Source: Mycobacterium ostraviense (GTDB taxonomy: Bacteria; Actinomycetota; Actinomycetes; Mycobacteriales; Mycobacteriaceae). From it: a DNA stretch of 64,000 nucleotides. Positions 44,321-53,707 of the stretch are shown here, one piece after another. Location of the stretch: the NCBI RefSeq assembly GCF_002705925.1, contig NZ_NKRE01000001.1, forward strand, positions 2,683,282 through 2,747,281, in the 5' to 3' direction. Below the pieces are notes generated by a model, which was not told the DNA's origin, did not search any database, and saw only the letters and a program-made list of their open reading frames with translations. Position 1 is the first letter of the stretch. Every line of letters begins with the position of its first letter. Made by a program: the position numbers and the translations under genes.

Positions 44321-45856
44321 ATGACGCACCTAATCGCTGCGCTCGAAACGATGGTGTCGGCGGCTACGAATGCGGAGCAGATCGGTTCGGCGATCAGCGC
44401 GGCCGGCGCCGCCGCCGCGGGGTCGACGACCAATGTGCTGGCGGCTGCTGCCGACGAGGTGTCGGCGGCGATCGCGAAGCTCTTCGGCACATACGGCCAG
44501 CAGCTCCAGGCGGCCCTTACGCAGGCCACCGCATTTCATGACGAGTTCGTCCAGACGCTGGCCGGTGCGGCAACCACCTACGCGCAAGCCGAGGCCGCCA
44601 ATGCCGCCGCGGTGGCCAGTGCTCTCGGCGGACTCAACGCGCAGGTCCAGAGCCTGCTGGCCCCGGCGGTCAGCAACGCCGCCACCGCACCGGCACTGAT
44701 GGCTGCCGCGGCACCCGCCGCCTCGACTGTGGCGCTGGTCATGGGCGGAACCTTCGACCCGGAGCCCTTCCCCCTGTACGTATCGCTGATCAACGACGCG
44801 TACATCCAGCCCTTCTTCACAGGGGCACTCGCGGCGGGGGTGAGCTACCCCGCCCAGTTGTGGCCGCTTACGCTGAATCTCGGTGGCCTGACACTCAACG
44901 AGTCCGTCGCCCAGGGCATGGTTGATCTCAAGACCGCGATCGCCTCTCAGATCGGTTCGGGCAACAAGGTCGTCAATTTCGGCTTCTCGCAAAGCGCCGT
45001 GGTTTCCACCAACGTCATCACCGACCTCATGGCCCTGCCCCCCGGCATGCGGCCCGACCCCAGCCAACTGTCGTTCGTGCTGGCCGGTAATCCCGCAACG
45101 CCCAACGGGGGCTTCTTCACCCGATTTCCAGGCATTACCATCCCCTGGTTGGACATAACATTCACCGAAGCGACCCCGCCGGATTCTCCCTACCCGACCA
45201 CCATTTACGCCGCCCAATACGACCCGGCCAGCGACTTCCCGCGCTACCCGCTCAATTTCTTGGCCGACCTCAACGCGCTAATGAGCACCGGGCGACACGA
45301 TACGTATCCAAACCTCGACGTCGCTGACGCGGTACCGCTGCCGACGTCTCCGGGCTATAACGGCAACACCCAGTACTACATGTTTATGACTAAGGACCTG
45401 CCATTGCTCCACCCGCTTCGTGACATTCCCATTGTGGGTGAGCCGCTCGCTGAGCTCATCCAACCCAATCTGCGGGTACTGGTCGATTTGGGCTACTCCG
45501 ACTGGGGAAATGGCCAGGACTACGCGAATGTCGTAACCCCAGCCAGCCTGTTTTCCATACCGGACCCCTTCGTCGTCGGCAGAGAACTGGCCGATGGCAC
45601 CGTCAAGGGTGTCCAAGCCTCGCTCGTGGAAGTAGGCGCATTGCCGCAGTCCGCACTGCCGAACGAATACCCATATCTTCCGTCCTTGGACACCGACGTG
45701 AATTTTTACGTGGGCCAGCCAACCGTGACGGACATATCTTTGCTTACTCGCGCCGTCGGGCCGCTGCTGAACTTGATTCCGCCTATCCACCACAATCCGC
45801 TGCTGACTCCTTTAGCACTTCCGTTGATTCCGCTAGTCGTTCCGTTGCTCCAGTAG
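44321..45856 (+). CDS. PE family protein with PE-PPE hydrolase domain (PE3/PE4-like, 3)
   Basis: A 511-residue paralogue. PE domain: MTHLIAALETMVSAATNAEQ, with YAQAE near residue 87. In the PE-PPE domain the elbow is GFSQSA (Ser223), with Phe in place of the Tyr seen in the other intact copies. The N-terminus is more divergent than in its neighbours, and the C-terminus has an added hydrophobic tail (PLALPLIPLVVPLLQ). ATG 44321 has GGGGAGG upstream. A TAAAAT box at 44215-44220 differs from the promoter module of the other copies. Confidence 0.9.
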   Translation: MTHLIAALETMVSAATNAEQIGSAISAAGAAAAGSTTNVLAAAADEVSAAIAKLFGTYGQQLQAALTQATAFHDEFVQTLAGAATTYAQAEAANAAAVASALGGLNAQVQSLLAPAVSNAATAPALMAAAAPAASTVALVMGGTFDPEPFPLYVSLINDAYIQPFFTGALAAGVSYPAQLWPLTLNLGGLTLNESVAQGMVDLKTAIASQIGSGNKVVNFGFSQSAVVSTNVITDLMALPPGMRPDPSQLSFVLAGNPATPNGGFFTRFPGITIPWLDITFTEATPPDSPYPTTIYAAQYDPASDFPRYPLNFLADLNALMSTGRHDTYPNLDVADAVPLPTSPGYNGNTQYYMFMTKDLPLLHPLRDIPIVGEPLAELIQPNLRVLVDLGYSDWGNGQDYANVVTPASLFSIPDPFVVGRELADGTVKGVQASLVEVGALPQSALPNEYPYLPSLDTDVNFYVGQPTVTDISLLTRAVGPLLNLIPPIHHNPLLTPLALPLIPLVVPLLQ

Positions 45857-45925
45857 CGCAGGTCAGGTGTAAGCGGAGAACTCCTGCTGGCGCGGCCCGG
45901 CCACGCCCGCCAGAAAGGACAGGTG

Positions 45926-47413
45926 ATGTCGTACGTGCTCACCGCCCCCGAGATGGTGGCGACCGCGGCCACCGACGTATCGGGCATCCGATCGGCGATC
46001 AGCACGGCCAATGCGGCTGCGGCAGCACCGATCTCGGGAGTGCTGGCCGCCGCCGGAGACGAGGTGTCGACGGCCATCGCCAAGTTATTCAGCGCATACG
46101 GACTGGAGTATCAGGCCGTCGTGGAGCAGGCGGCAGCACTTCATGCCGATTTCAACGCGGCGCTGGCCGCGGCGGCGAGCGCGTATGCCGAAGCCGAGGC
46201 GGCCAGTGCAGCCCTGGTGTCCAGGGGCTCGACCGAGCTTGGCGCTCTCAACGCGCCGATCCGGGCGCTGTTGGGGTCGACGCCGGCGGGCACCGGATCC
46301 TCCGGTGCATTGGCTTCGATGATGAAGCTGGCTTCCGTGGACCCGCTGACGGCGCTGATCATGGGCGGTACCGACAATCCCCTGCCCGATCCCGCCTATG
46401 TGACGGCCATCAACAACGCCTACATCCAGCCCCGTTTCCCGGGAGCTGTACCGCAAGGCCTGTTCACGCCCGAGGAGTTCTGGCCGATTACCGGAACCCT
46501 GACGTTCGGCCAGTCCGTCGCCCAGGGCGTCACGCTGCTGAACAGCGAGATCGACCATCAGATCAACACCCTGGGTAACAGCGTCGTCGTTTTCGGCTAC
46601 TCGCAGAGCGCCACGATTGCCACCAACGAGATCAACGCCCTCATGGCCGCCGGTTCGCCGTACACCGGCCAGCTGTCGTTCGTGCTGGCCAGCAATCCCA
46701 ACAATCCCGACGGAGGCATCCTCGCGCGGTTCCCGGGTTTCTATATCCCGTTCCTCGACGTGCCGTTCTCTGGCGCGACGCCGCCGAACAGCCCCTACCC
46801 GACGTCGATGTACACAATCCAGTACGAGGGCGTCGCCAATGCGCCCCAGTACCCGCTCCATGTGCTCTCCAACATCAACGCCGTCATGGGCTACTTCTAC
46901 CTGCACGACACGTACCAACATCTGACGGCCACCCAGGTCAGCAGCGCGCTACCGTTGCCGACCTCTCCGGGCTACACCGGCAACACCCAGTACTACATGT
47001 TGTTGACCCAAAACCTGCCGCTGGTCCAGCCGATTCGTGACATCCCGTATCTGGGTCCACCGCTTGCCGACTTGATCCAGCCCGACCTGCGGGTGCTGGT
47101 CGACTTGGGTTACGGCAACATCGGCGTCGGCGCCGACTATGCCAACGTTCCCACACCGGCGCGGCTGATCCAGCTGATCGACCCGTTCAGTGTCGGCTTC
47201 AATCTGGCCAAGGGCGCGGTGCAAGGACCACAAGCTGCGCTGGTGGATATCGGGCTGCTGCCGCCGTCCTACCTTCCGGACACCTATCCCTACGTTCCGT
47301 CACTGAATCCGGGGCTGTCGCTGAGCTTCGGCCAGCCCAGCGTGACGGGCCTGTCGGTGCTGAGCTGCACGCTCGGGTCGATACTGCACCTGATCCCGCC
47401 GGTGAATCCCTAA
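45926..47413 (+). CDS. PE family protein with PE-PPE hydrolase domain (PE3/PE4-like, 4)
   Basis: A 495-residue paralogue from ATG 45926 (GTG 45923 directly before it is possible). PE domain: MSYVLTAPEMVATAATDVSG; ESX signal YAEAE near 87. The PE-PPE domain has ALIMGGTDNPLPDPAYVTAI and the elbow GYSQSA with Ser226. It is only 69 bases after the previous PE gene, so the two may share a transcript, and no promoter module copy is seen here. It is convergent with the TetR gene, ending 18 bases from it. Confidence 0.91.
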   Translation: MSYVLTAPEMVATAATDVSGIRSAISTANAAAAAPISGVLAAAGDEVSTAIAKLFSAYGLEYQAVVEQAAALHADFNAALAAAASAYAEAEAASAALVSRGSTELGALNAPIRALLGSTPAGTGSSGALASMMKLASVDPLTALIMGGTDNPLPDPAYVTAINNAYIQPRFPGAVPQGLFTPEEFWPITGTLTFGQSVAQGVTLLNSEIDHQINTLGNSVVVFGYSQSATIATNEINALMAAGSPYTGQLSFVLASNPNNPDGGILARFPGFYIPFLDVPFSGATPPNSPYPTSMYTIQYEGVANAPQYPLHVLSNINAVMGYFYLHDTYQHLTATQVSSALPLPTSPGYTGNTQYYMLLTQNLPLVQPIRDIPYLGPPLADLIQPDLRVLVDLGYGNIGVGADYANVPTPARLIQLIDPFSVGFNLAKGAVQGPQAALVDIGLLPPSYLPDTYPYVPSLNPGLSLSFGQPSVTGLSVLSCTLGSILHLIPPVNP

Positions 47414-47431
47414 CGACTGTCGGGGTCGCCG

Positions 47432-48064
47432 CTACGGTCCCAGCGGAGAATTCCTGCGGATCGACTCGTCGCGAATCAGCCCGCGCAGCAGCGCGGTGCT
47501 GAATTCGGCCGCGATCTCCTTGGCGGTGCGGCGGCCGCTAGGCCGCAGCCAGCGGTAGCTGCCCAGCGTCATCCCGATGTAGCCCAGCGCCACCACATGG
47601 GAGTCGCATTCGTAGAACTCGCCGCTGGCGATGCCGCGGTCGATGAGGCCGTGGACGTGCTCGTAGACCTGGGCTTCCTTCTCGCGGACCTCCGCCACCT
47701 GTTCGCTGGTGAACCATTCGGTGATGTAGGGCTGCTCCTGGAAGTACACCGCGGCCCGTTCCGGATTGCGCGCAATGCCGGTGAGCAGCCGCACGGTGTA
47801 CTGGTAGAGCGCTTCGCGCGCCGTCCAGGACGGGTCGTCGTGCACGGCGGCGAGCGTGCCCTCGGCGGCTTGGCGGTAGATGTCGAACAGGATCAGCGCC
47901 TTGCTGGCGTAGTAGTGGTACACCGTCGCCTTGTTCAGCCCGATCACGTCGGCGACGTCATCCATCCGGGTGCCGTGATAACCGCGGGCAGCAAACAGCT
48001 TCGTGGCAACGGCCAGCAACTCCTCACGGCGCGAAAGCCCGTTCTCGGACGGCGTTTGTGGCAT
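47432..48064 (-). CDS. TetR-family regulator (Rv0158-like)
   Basis: A 210-residue TetR regulator (Rv0158: 214). The helix-turn-helix MDDVADVIGLNKATVYHYYA is at about residues 34-53, and the C-terminal domain is of the TetR_C type seen in fatty-acid regulators (AVYFQEQPYITEWFTSEQV). ATG 48064. A 16-bp inverted repeat lies 55 bases upstream, shared with the divergent 41-residue gene. Its targets are unknown. Confidence 0.9.
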   Translation of the reverse strand: MPQTPSENGLSRREELLAVATKLFAARGYHGTRMDDVADVIGLNKATVYHYYASKALILFDIYRQAAEGTLAAVHDDPSWTAREALYQYTVRLLTGIARNPERAAVYFQEQPYITEWFTSEQVAEVREKEAQVYEHVHGLIDRGIASGEFYECDSHVVALGYIGMTLGSYRWLRPSGRRTAKEIAAEFSTALLRGLIRDESIRRNSPLGP

Positions 48065-48118
48065 CGGTACTCGCTATCTCGCTGCCCGCGGGGCTCGGCG
48101 CCCCGAATCAAGGCTTGA

Positions 48119-48134
48119 CCAATCAACTGGTTGG
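48119..48134. promoter_or_regulatory. Candidate TetR operator (CCAA-TCA-AC-TGG-TTGG)
   Basis: A 16-bp imperfect palindrome with 6 of 8 pairs matching: outer CCAA...TTGG and inner CA...TG. It sits in the 172-base gap between the divergent TetR gene (48064) and the 41-residue gene (48237), over a TTGACC box at 48115. Confidence 0.45.
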
Positions 48135-48236
48135 ACAGTTTATGCAGGGCCGGCGCCGCCTGTCGCACCGACGCGGATCCGACTAGACTCCTGGGGGACC
48201 AAGTCGCGAGTCGATAGCGAGTCGAGAGGTGCGGTA

Positions 48237-48362
48237 ATGGATCCAAGTCCTGACTACGACGTGAGCGACGAAATCGAGTTCTTCTTCAATTACCTGACCT
48301 GGGGCATCCGTGGGGTCGAGGACGGCAACGGCTATCCGCCGCCGGCCTACCCGCCCGTTTAG
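48237..48362 (+). CDS. 41-residue small protein (possibly Rv0157A-like)
   Basis: ATG 48237, with GAGAGGTG upstream, opens a 41-residue frame reading MDPSPDYDVSDEIEFFFNYL and ending NGYPPPAYPPV. It is acidic at the front, aromatic in the middle (EFFFNYLTWGIRG) and proline-rich at the end. No signal or membrane helix is clear, and I do not recognise a family. H37Rv has a small gene Rv0157A in this interval, so conservation is likely. Its divergent place beside the TetR gene and the shared operator suggest common control. Confidence 0.65.
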   Translation: MDPSPDYDVSDEIEFFFNYLTWGIRGVEDGNGYPPPAYPPV

Positions 48363-48518
48363 ATATCCAGCGCCACCGTCGCCACCACCGCAACCGACAA
48401 GCTCCATCGCGGCTGGCTAGCCCTATGTTGGCGACCTGCCGTTTGTAACGATTGGTGATCCCAACCCGCCGCGGTCGCGACATTTGGGCCCGGCGGACGC
48501 TGGATTGGCCAAAATGCC

Positions 48519-48547
48519 GGACGTCCCTGCCAGGACTCTTCTAGGCT
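48519..48547 (+). promoter_or_regulatory. PE-PPE promoter module, copy 3
   Basis: GGACGT (48519-48524), 17 bases, TAGGCT (48542-48547), 89 bases before the PE ATG. It is a diverged copy of the module upstream of the PE genes at 41027 and 42701. Confidence 0.4.
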
Positions 48548-48635
48548 CTCTGGGCACCCGCTGTTGGGCTGGCCGTGCTTGGGAGGGCCGGTCCCGGTTG
48601 ACGGGTAATCGCCTCAGTGTCGGACAGGAGACGAG

Positions 48636-50099
48636 ATGCCCAGTGTGATCGCGGTCCCGGAGATGCTGGCGACTGCGGCCGCCGACGTGGACGGGATCGG
48701 TTCTGCGATCAGCGCGGCCGGCGCCGCCACTGCGGGCCCAACGGCCCAGGTGCTGGCGGCGGCCGGCGATGAGGTGTCGGTGGCCGCTGCGGCGCTGTTT
48801 CGCGCATACGCCCAGGATTGTCAGGTGGTCCTGCGCCAGGCCACGACCTTCCACAGCGAATTCACTCAGGCGCTGGCCGCCGCTGGGGCCGCTTACGCGC
48901 AGGCCGAGGCCGCCAACGCCGCGGCCATGTCGGGCGCACTCGACGCGCTCGGCGCGCCAGTCCAAGCGCTGCTGGGACTGGGCAACGCCGGACCTGGCGC
49001 CGCCGTGGGTACTTCGACGTCGACTGTGATGCTGTCCGGCAACCCGGTCACGGCGTTGATCATGGGCGGCACCGGGTATCCGACCTTCCCTGCGCCTGTC
49101 TTGGCGGCCCTCGAGAGCGCATACATCCAGCCGATCTTCGGGCCCAACAACCCGGTCGCCCAGTACACGCCCGAACAGTGGTGGCCGTTTATCGGGCACC
49201 TGTCACTCGACCAGTCCATCGCCCAGGGCGTCACTGCGCTGAACAATGGAATCAACGCGGAACTACAAAATGGGCGCGACGTCGTCGTTTTTGGCTACTC
49301 GCAAAGCGCCGCGGTAGCCACCAACGAGATACGTGCGCTTATGGCGCTACCAGTCGGCCAACAGCCAGACCCCAGCCGACTGGCTTTCATGATGATCGGT
49401 AATATCAATAACCCCAACGGCGGTATCCTCGAGCGTTACACCGGCCTTTACATCCCGTTCATGGATGTGTCGTTCGACGGTGCAACGCCATCGAATTCCC
49501 CCTACCAGACTTACATTTACACCGGCCAATACGACGGCTATGCCCACAATCCGCAATACCCGCTCAATATCTTGTCCGACATCAACGCCTTTATGGGCAT
49601 CAGATTCGTCCACAACGCGTATCCCATCACGGCCGCCGACGTTGCGAATGCCGTGCCATTGCCGACATCCCCGGGTTACACCGGCAACACTCATTACTAC
49701 ATGTTCTTGACCCAGGACCTCCCGTTGCTGCAACCCCTTCGCGCCTTGCCCTTTGTCGGGCCCCCGCTCGCCGACCTGATCCAGCCGGACCTACGGGTGT
49801 TGGTCGATTTGGGCTACGGCTACGGCTACGCGGATGTGCCCACCCCCGCCAGCCTGTTCGGATTCGTCAACCCGATCACGTTGATCTCCCACCTGGCGAC
49901 AGGGGCGGTGCAAGGCCCCCAGGCCGCCCTCGTAGATATCGGGGTGTTACCGCAGTCCAACCTGCCTGACACCTACCCCTATGTTCCGTCGGCGAATCCC
50001 GGCCTGGTATTCAACTTCGGCCAATCGAGCGTGACAGAGCTGTCGCTGCTGAGTGGTGCCATTGGGTCCGTAGCGCGATTGATTCCGACTGTCGTTTGA
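48636..50099 (+). CDS. PE family protein with PE-PPE hydrolase domain (PE3/PE4-like, 5)
   Basis: A 487-residue paralogue lying on the pntB side of the TetR gene, where I recall none in H37Rv. PE domain: MPSVIAVPEMLATAAADVDG; ESX signal YAQAE near 87. PE-PPE domain: ALIMGGTGYPTFPAPVLAAL, and the elbow GYSQSA with Ser222. ATG 48636 follows AGGAGACGAG. It is convergent with pntB, with a hairpin at the junction. Confidence 0.91.
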   Translation: MPSVIAVPEMLATAAADVDGIGSAISAAGAATAGPTAQVLAAAGDEVSVAAAALFRAYAQDCQVVLRQATTFHSEFTQALAAAGAAYAQAEAANAAAMSGALDALGAPVQALLGLGNAGPGAAVGTSTSTVMLSGNPVTALIMGGTGYPTFPAPVLAALESAYIQPIFGPNNPVAQYTPEQWWPFIGHLSLDQSIAQGVTALNNGINAELQNGRDVVVFGYSQSAAVATNEIRALMALPVGQQPDPSRLAFMMIGNINNPNGGILERYTGLYIPFMDVSFDGATPSNSPYQTYIYTGQYDGYAHNPQYPLNILSDINAFMGIRFVHNAYPITAADVANAVPLPTSPGYTGNTHYYMFLTQDLPLLQPLRALPFVGPPLADLIQPDLRVLVDLGYGYGYADVPTPASLFGFVNPITLISHLATGAVQGPQAALVDIGVLPQSNLPDTYPYVPSANPGLVFNFGQSSVTELSLLSGAIGSVARLIPTVV

Positions 50100-50128
50100 A
50101 ACAGCCTCGCGCCGGGTTACACCTAACG

Positions 50129-50147
50129 GCTATAGCCGGCCTATAGC
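50129..50147. terminator. Hairpin at the PE/pntB convergent junction
   Basis: GCTATAG (50129-50135), loop CCGGC, CTATAGC (50141-50147): a perfect 7-bp stem. The right arm contains the pntB stop codon (TAG read leftward, 50143-50141). It has no T-tract. It probably stops transcripts from both sides. Confidence 0.5.
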
Positions 50148-51565
50148 GCCTTGAGTTCCTCGGTGACCTCGCTCACCGATTTCTTCGCGTCGCCGAACAG
50201 CATCGTGGTGCCCTCGGCATAGAACAGCGGGTTGTCGATGCCGGCGAATCCGGAGTTCATCGACCGCTTGAGCACGATCACCGACTTGGCCTTGTCGACG
50301 TTGAGGATCGGCATGCCATAGATCGGACTGGACGTTTCGTTGCGGGCCGCAGGATTGGTGACGTCGTTGGCGCCGATGACGATCGCGACGTCGGTGCGGG
50401 CGAACTCGTCGTTGATGTCGTCCATGTCCTTCATCGCGTCGTAGTCGACCTCGGCCTCGGCCAGCAGCACATTCATATGCCCGGGCATGCGGCCGGCCAC
50501 CGGGTGGATCGCGTACTTGACCGGCACACCCTTGTCCTCCAGCAATGACGCCATGTCCTTGACGGCATGCTGTGCCTGGGCCACGGCCAGCCCATAACCG
50601 GGCACCACGATGACCTGGTTGGCGTACGCCATCTGAATAGCGGCGTCGGCCGCCGACGTGGCCTTGACATGCTTGTCGCCGCCCCCGTCACCGCTGGGGG
50701 CCACCCCGCCGCCACCGAAACCGCCCGCGACGATGGCCGGGATCGAGCGGTTCATCGCCTTGGCCATCAGGTTGGTCAGGATCGAGCCGGACGCGCCGAC
50801 GATCATCCCCGCCACGATCATCGCGGTGTTGTTCAGCGCCAGACCGGCCGCCGCGGCCGACAGCCCGGTCATGGCGTTGAGCATCGAGATCACCACCGGC
50901 ATGTCGGCGCCACCGATGGGTAACACCACCATCAAGCCCAGCACACCGGCCGCCGCCAGCAGACCGATCATCCACCACAGCGACACCCCGCCGCTGCCGG
51001 GATGTGCGCCCAACCCGATCACCACCGCGGCCGCGACCGCCCCGGCCAGCAGCAGCAGGTTGACCGGCTGCTGCGCCTTGCCGAGACCGATCGGGCGGCC
51101 GGAGATGATCTCCTGCAGCTTGCCGAACGCGATGATCGATCCCCAGAACGAAATCGATCCGATGATGGCGGCAAACAGCGAGGCCACCACGATGTGCACG
51201 GTCGGCGACTCGCCATGTCGGAACGCGGAAAAGCCGCTGGTCTGGATGAATTCCGAGAGCGCGATGAGCGCGACCGTCCCACCGCCGACGCCGTTGAAGA
51301 ACGCCACCAGCTGAGGCATGGCCGTCATCTTGGTCAACCGGGCCGGCGGCACGCCGAGCACCACACCCACCACCAGGCCCGCGATGATCAACGGCCACTG
51401 GCTGGTGTGCCGGATCATGACCAGCGTCGCCGCCACCGCGATGGTCATACCGACTGCGGCGATCAAGTTGCCGCGCACCGCCGTCTTGGGCCCGGTCAGG
51501 CCCATCAGGCCGTAAATGAACAGCGAGAACGCGAAGATATAAAGGCCGATCACCAAGTACGTCAT
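50141..51565 (-). CDS. pntB: NAD(P) transhydrogenase subunit beta PntB
   Basis: A 474-residue membrane protein (H37Rv: 475). Eight or nine helices form the proton channel (domain II). The C-terminal NADP-binding domain III has VIVVPGYGLAVAQAQHAVKD, HPVAGRMPGHMNVLLAEAEV and VIGANDVTNPAA. With PntAa and PntAb it couples proton flow to hydride transfer from NADH to NADP. ATG 51565 overlaps the pntAb stop as ATGA. Confidence 0.96.
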   Translation of the reverse strand: MTYLVIGLYIFAFSLFIYGLMGLTGPKTAVRGNLIAAVGMTIAVAATLVMIRHTSQWPLIIAGLVVGVVLGVPPARLTKMTAMPQLVAFFNGVGGGTVALIALSEFIQTSGFSAFRHGESPTVHIVVASLFAAIIGSISFWGSIIAFGKLQEIISGRPIGLGKAQQPVNLLLLAGAVAAAVVIGLGAHPGSGGVSLWWMIGLLAAAGVLGLMVVLPIGGADMPVVISMLNAMTGLSAAAAGLALNNTAMIVAGMIVGASGSILTNLMAKAMNRSIPAIVAGGFGGGGVAPSGDGGGDKHVKATSAADAAIQMAYANQVIVVPGYGLAVAQAQHAVKDMASLLEDKGVPVKYAIHPVAGRMPGHMNVLLAEAEVDYDAMKDMDDINDEFARTDVAIVIGANDVTNPAARNETSSPIYGMPILNVDKAKSVIVLKRSMNSGFAGIDNPLFYAEGTTMLFGDAKKSVSEVTEELKAL

Positions 51566-51900
51566 TTGGCTGCCGGCTCCTCTTTCTTAGCGGCTTTCTT
51601 TGCGGCCTGTGCCTTCTTGCCCTTGAACATGCCCAGCATCCGGTCGGTGACGATGAAGCCGCCGATGACGTTCAAGGTGCCGAACACCACCGCGACGAAC
51701 AGGATGATCTGCACCGCGATCGATGGGTGCTCGACCCGCCCGAACACCACCAGCGCCCCGAGCACCACGATCCCGTGGATGGCGTTTGTTCCCGACATCA
51801 GCGGGGTGTGCAGCGTGTTGGGCACTTTGGAGATCACCGCGAATCCGACGAACCCGGACAGCACCAGGATCGCCAGGTTCTCCAACAGTTGGTCGTACAT
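51562..51900 (-). CDS. pntAb: NAD(P) transhydrogenase subunit alpha 2 PntAb
   Basis: A 112-residue membrane subunit (H37Rv: 110). Three or four helices include LAILVLSGFVGFAVISKVPN and LHTPLMSGTNAIHGIVVLGA, the conserved part of transhydrogenase domain II. The C-terminus is a lysine/alanine tail (KGKKAQAAKKAAKKEEP). It lies directly after pntAa (one base) and overlaps pntB. Confidence 0.95.
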   Translation of the reverse strand: MYDQLLENLAILVLSGFVGFAVISKVPNTLHTPLMSGTNAIHGIVVLGALVVFGRVEHPSIAVQIILFVAVVFGTLNVIGGFIVTDRMLGMFKGKKAQAAKKAAKKEEPAAK

Positions 51901-51901
51901 G

Positions 51902-53011
51902 CTAGGAGGCCTTTCCGTCCTGGGTGCGGGTCACACACGATTCCGCGATGACCTCGTCGTCGAAGTCGGGGGCCAGCTTGCCGTCCTTGATCAGCAGGTC
52001 CAGCAGGGCCGTGATGTTCTTGCTGTAAAGCTCACTGGCATGCTCGGGCATGGTCGCCGGCAGATTCAGCGGCGAGGCGATGGTGACGCCATGCTTGACC
52101 ACCGTCTTGCCGGGCTCGGTCAGCTCGCAGTTGCCGCCCGTCTCGCCGGCCAGGTCCACGACCACGCTGCCGGGCTTCATGGCTTCCACGGCGGCAGCGG
52201 TCACCAGCCGCGGCGCGGGCCGGCCCGGGACCAACGCCGTGGTGATGACCACGTCGAAGCCGCTGATCGCCTCTTCCAGAGCCTTCTGCTGCTGGGCGCG
52301 TTCCTCGTCGGTCAGCTCGCGGGCGTATCCGCCCTCGCCCGAAGCCGTGACTCCGACCTCCAGCCACTGCGCACCCACCGAGCGCACCTGGTCGGCGACT
52401 TCGGGACGCACGTCATAGCCGGTGGTGCGTGCTCCCAACCGCTTGGCGGTCGCCAGGGCCTGCAAGCCGGCAACGCCGACACCGAGCACCAGCACCGTGG
52501 CCGGCTTCACCGTTCCCGCCGCGGTGGTCAGCATCGGGAAGAACCGGGTCGACTCCGATGCGGCGAGCAGCACCGCCTTGTAGCCGGCGACGTTGGCCTG
52601 CGACGACAGCGCATCCATGACTTGGGCCCGGGAGATGCGCGGAATGGCCTCGAGAGCGAAGGCCTGCACGCCGGCTTGCTTGAGGGCACCGATCGAGTTG
52701 TCGGCGTTGCGCGGGGCCAGGAAGCCGATCAGGGTCTGCCCGCTGTGCAGCCGGCCGACCTCCTCGGCGGTCGGCGGCGCGACCTTGACGACGACGTCGG
52801 CAGCCCACGCATCTCCGATGGTGGCTCCCGCGTCGGTGTAGAGCTCGTCGGGTAGCAGCGCCCGCTGACCGGCACCGGACTCGACCACGACGGCGACACC
52901 ACTGTTGACCAGTGAGGCGACCGCTTTGGGTACCAGCGCAACGCGCCGCTCGTCGGGCCGTGACTCGGCCACCACCCCTACCCTGACGGTGTGGGTCTGC
53001 GCATCTGTCAT
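51902..53011 (-). CDS. pntAa: NAD(P) transhydrogenase subunit alpha 1 PntAa
   Basis: A 369-residue soluble domain I that binds NAD(H) (H37Rv: 366). It has VRVGVVAESRPDERRVALVP at the N-terminus, LDALSSQANVAGYKAV, the Rossmann VLVLGVGVAGLQALATAKRL, DVVITTALVPGRPAPRLVTA and GSVVVDLAGETGGNCELTEP. ATG 53011 (MTDAQTHTVRVGVV) is chosen. The frame extends upstream to 53143, but that part is not conserved-like. It leads the three-gene pnt operon. Confidence 0.95.
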   Translation of the reverse strand: MTDAQTHTVRVGVVAESRPDERRVALVPKAVASLVNSGVAVVVESGAGQRALLPDELYTDAGATIGDAWAADVVVKVAPPTAEEVGRLHSGQTLIGFLAPRNADNSIGALKQAGVQAFALEAIPRISRAQVMDALSSQANVAGYKAVLLAASESTRFFPMLTTAAGTVKPATVLVLGVGVAGLQALATAKRLGARTTGYDVRPEVADQVRSVGAQWLEVGVTASGEGGYARELTDEERAQQQKALEEAISGFDVVITTALVPGRPAPRLVTAAAVEAMKPGSVVVDLAGETGGNCELTEPGKTVVKHGVTIASPLNLPATMPEHASELYSKNITALLDLLIKDGKLAPDFDDEVIAESCVTRTQDGKAS

Positions 53012-53245
53012 GGCGCGTACATCTACTTTCCTCGTACTTTCCTGCGCGATGGATATGCCGCCGGCTCGGCCGCGCGCCTGGCTACCATAACGCGTACCGG
53101 GTTCACCACCGACTTGTGACCGTTCAGGTCGAGGTGCCGGCAACCCTCAGCACACTGGTTGATGGTTCGCCGCTCGATGCCAATCCGGTAGCCGCCGGGC
53201 TGTTGTGGCGACACAAAGTGAGGTTGTGTGATGCAGCGACGGGCC

Positions 53246-53707
53246 TCACCACAGCGGGATGTCCTGCCCGTGTTCGGAGGCCGGTCGCGGACCGAACCAG
53301 CGCCGCTCGGATTCGGCGATCGGCACGTCGTTGATGCTGGCCTCGCGGCGCGCCATCAGTCCCGACGGGGTGAATTCCCACAGCTCGTTGCCGTAGCTGC
53401 GAAACCATTGACCGGTGTGGTCGCGGCACTCGTACTGGAACCGCACCGCGATGCGGTTGTCGTGGAAGTCCCACAGGGTCTTGCGCAGCGTGTAGTCGAG
53501 CTCGCGCTGCCACTTGCGGGTCAGAAAGGCGACGATCTGGTCCCTGCCCACGATGTGCTCGTGGCGGTTTCGCCATTGCGAGTCGACGGTGTAGGCCAGG
53601 CTGACGTGGTGAGGGTCGCGAGTGTTCCAGGCGTCCTCCGCGGCCTGGACCTTCTGGGCTGCGGTGTCAAAGGTGAACGGCGGGAAGGGCGGGCGAGTCT
53701 CGTTCAT
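53246..53707 (-). CDS. DUF1348 / NTF2-like protein
   Basis: A 153-residue protein of the DUF1348 family (SnoaL/NTF2-like fold). Typical parts are [78 protein letters not shown] and [11 protein letters not shown]. Function is unknown; many members sit near oxidoreductases. ATG 53707. It is divergent from fadE2 with 118 bases between starts. I do not recall it between Rv0154c and Rv0155 in H37Rv. Confidence 0.88.
   Translation of the reverse strand: MNETRPPFPPFTFDTAAQKVQAAEDAWNTRDPHHVSLAYTVDSQWRNRHEHIVGRDQIVAFLTRKWQRELDYTLRKTLWDFHDNRIAVRFQYECRDHTGQWFRSYGNELWEFTPSGLMARREASINDVPIAESERRWFGPRPASEHGQDIPLW

Noticed and set aside
41054..46921. Leftward open frames across the PE-PPE genes
   Set aside because: They appear at the same place in each paralogue and are Gly/Arg-rich shadows of the coding strand; the rightward frames have all PE and PE-PPE motifs.
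53144..53245. N-terminal extension of pntAa to 53143
   Set aside because: The added 44 residues are Arg/Gly-rich and unlike transhydrogenase; MTDAQTHTVRVGVV at 53011 gives the family length.
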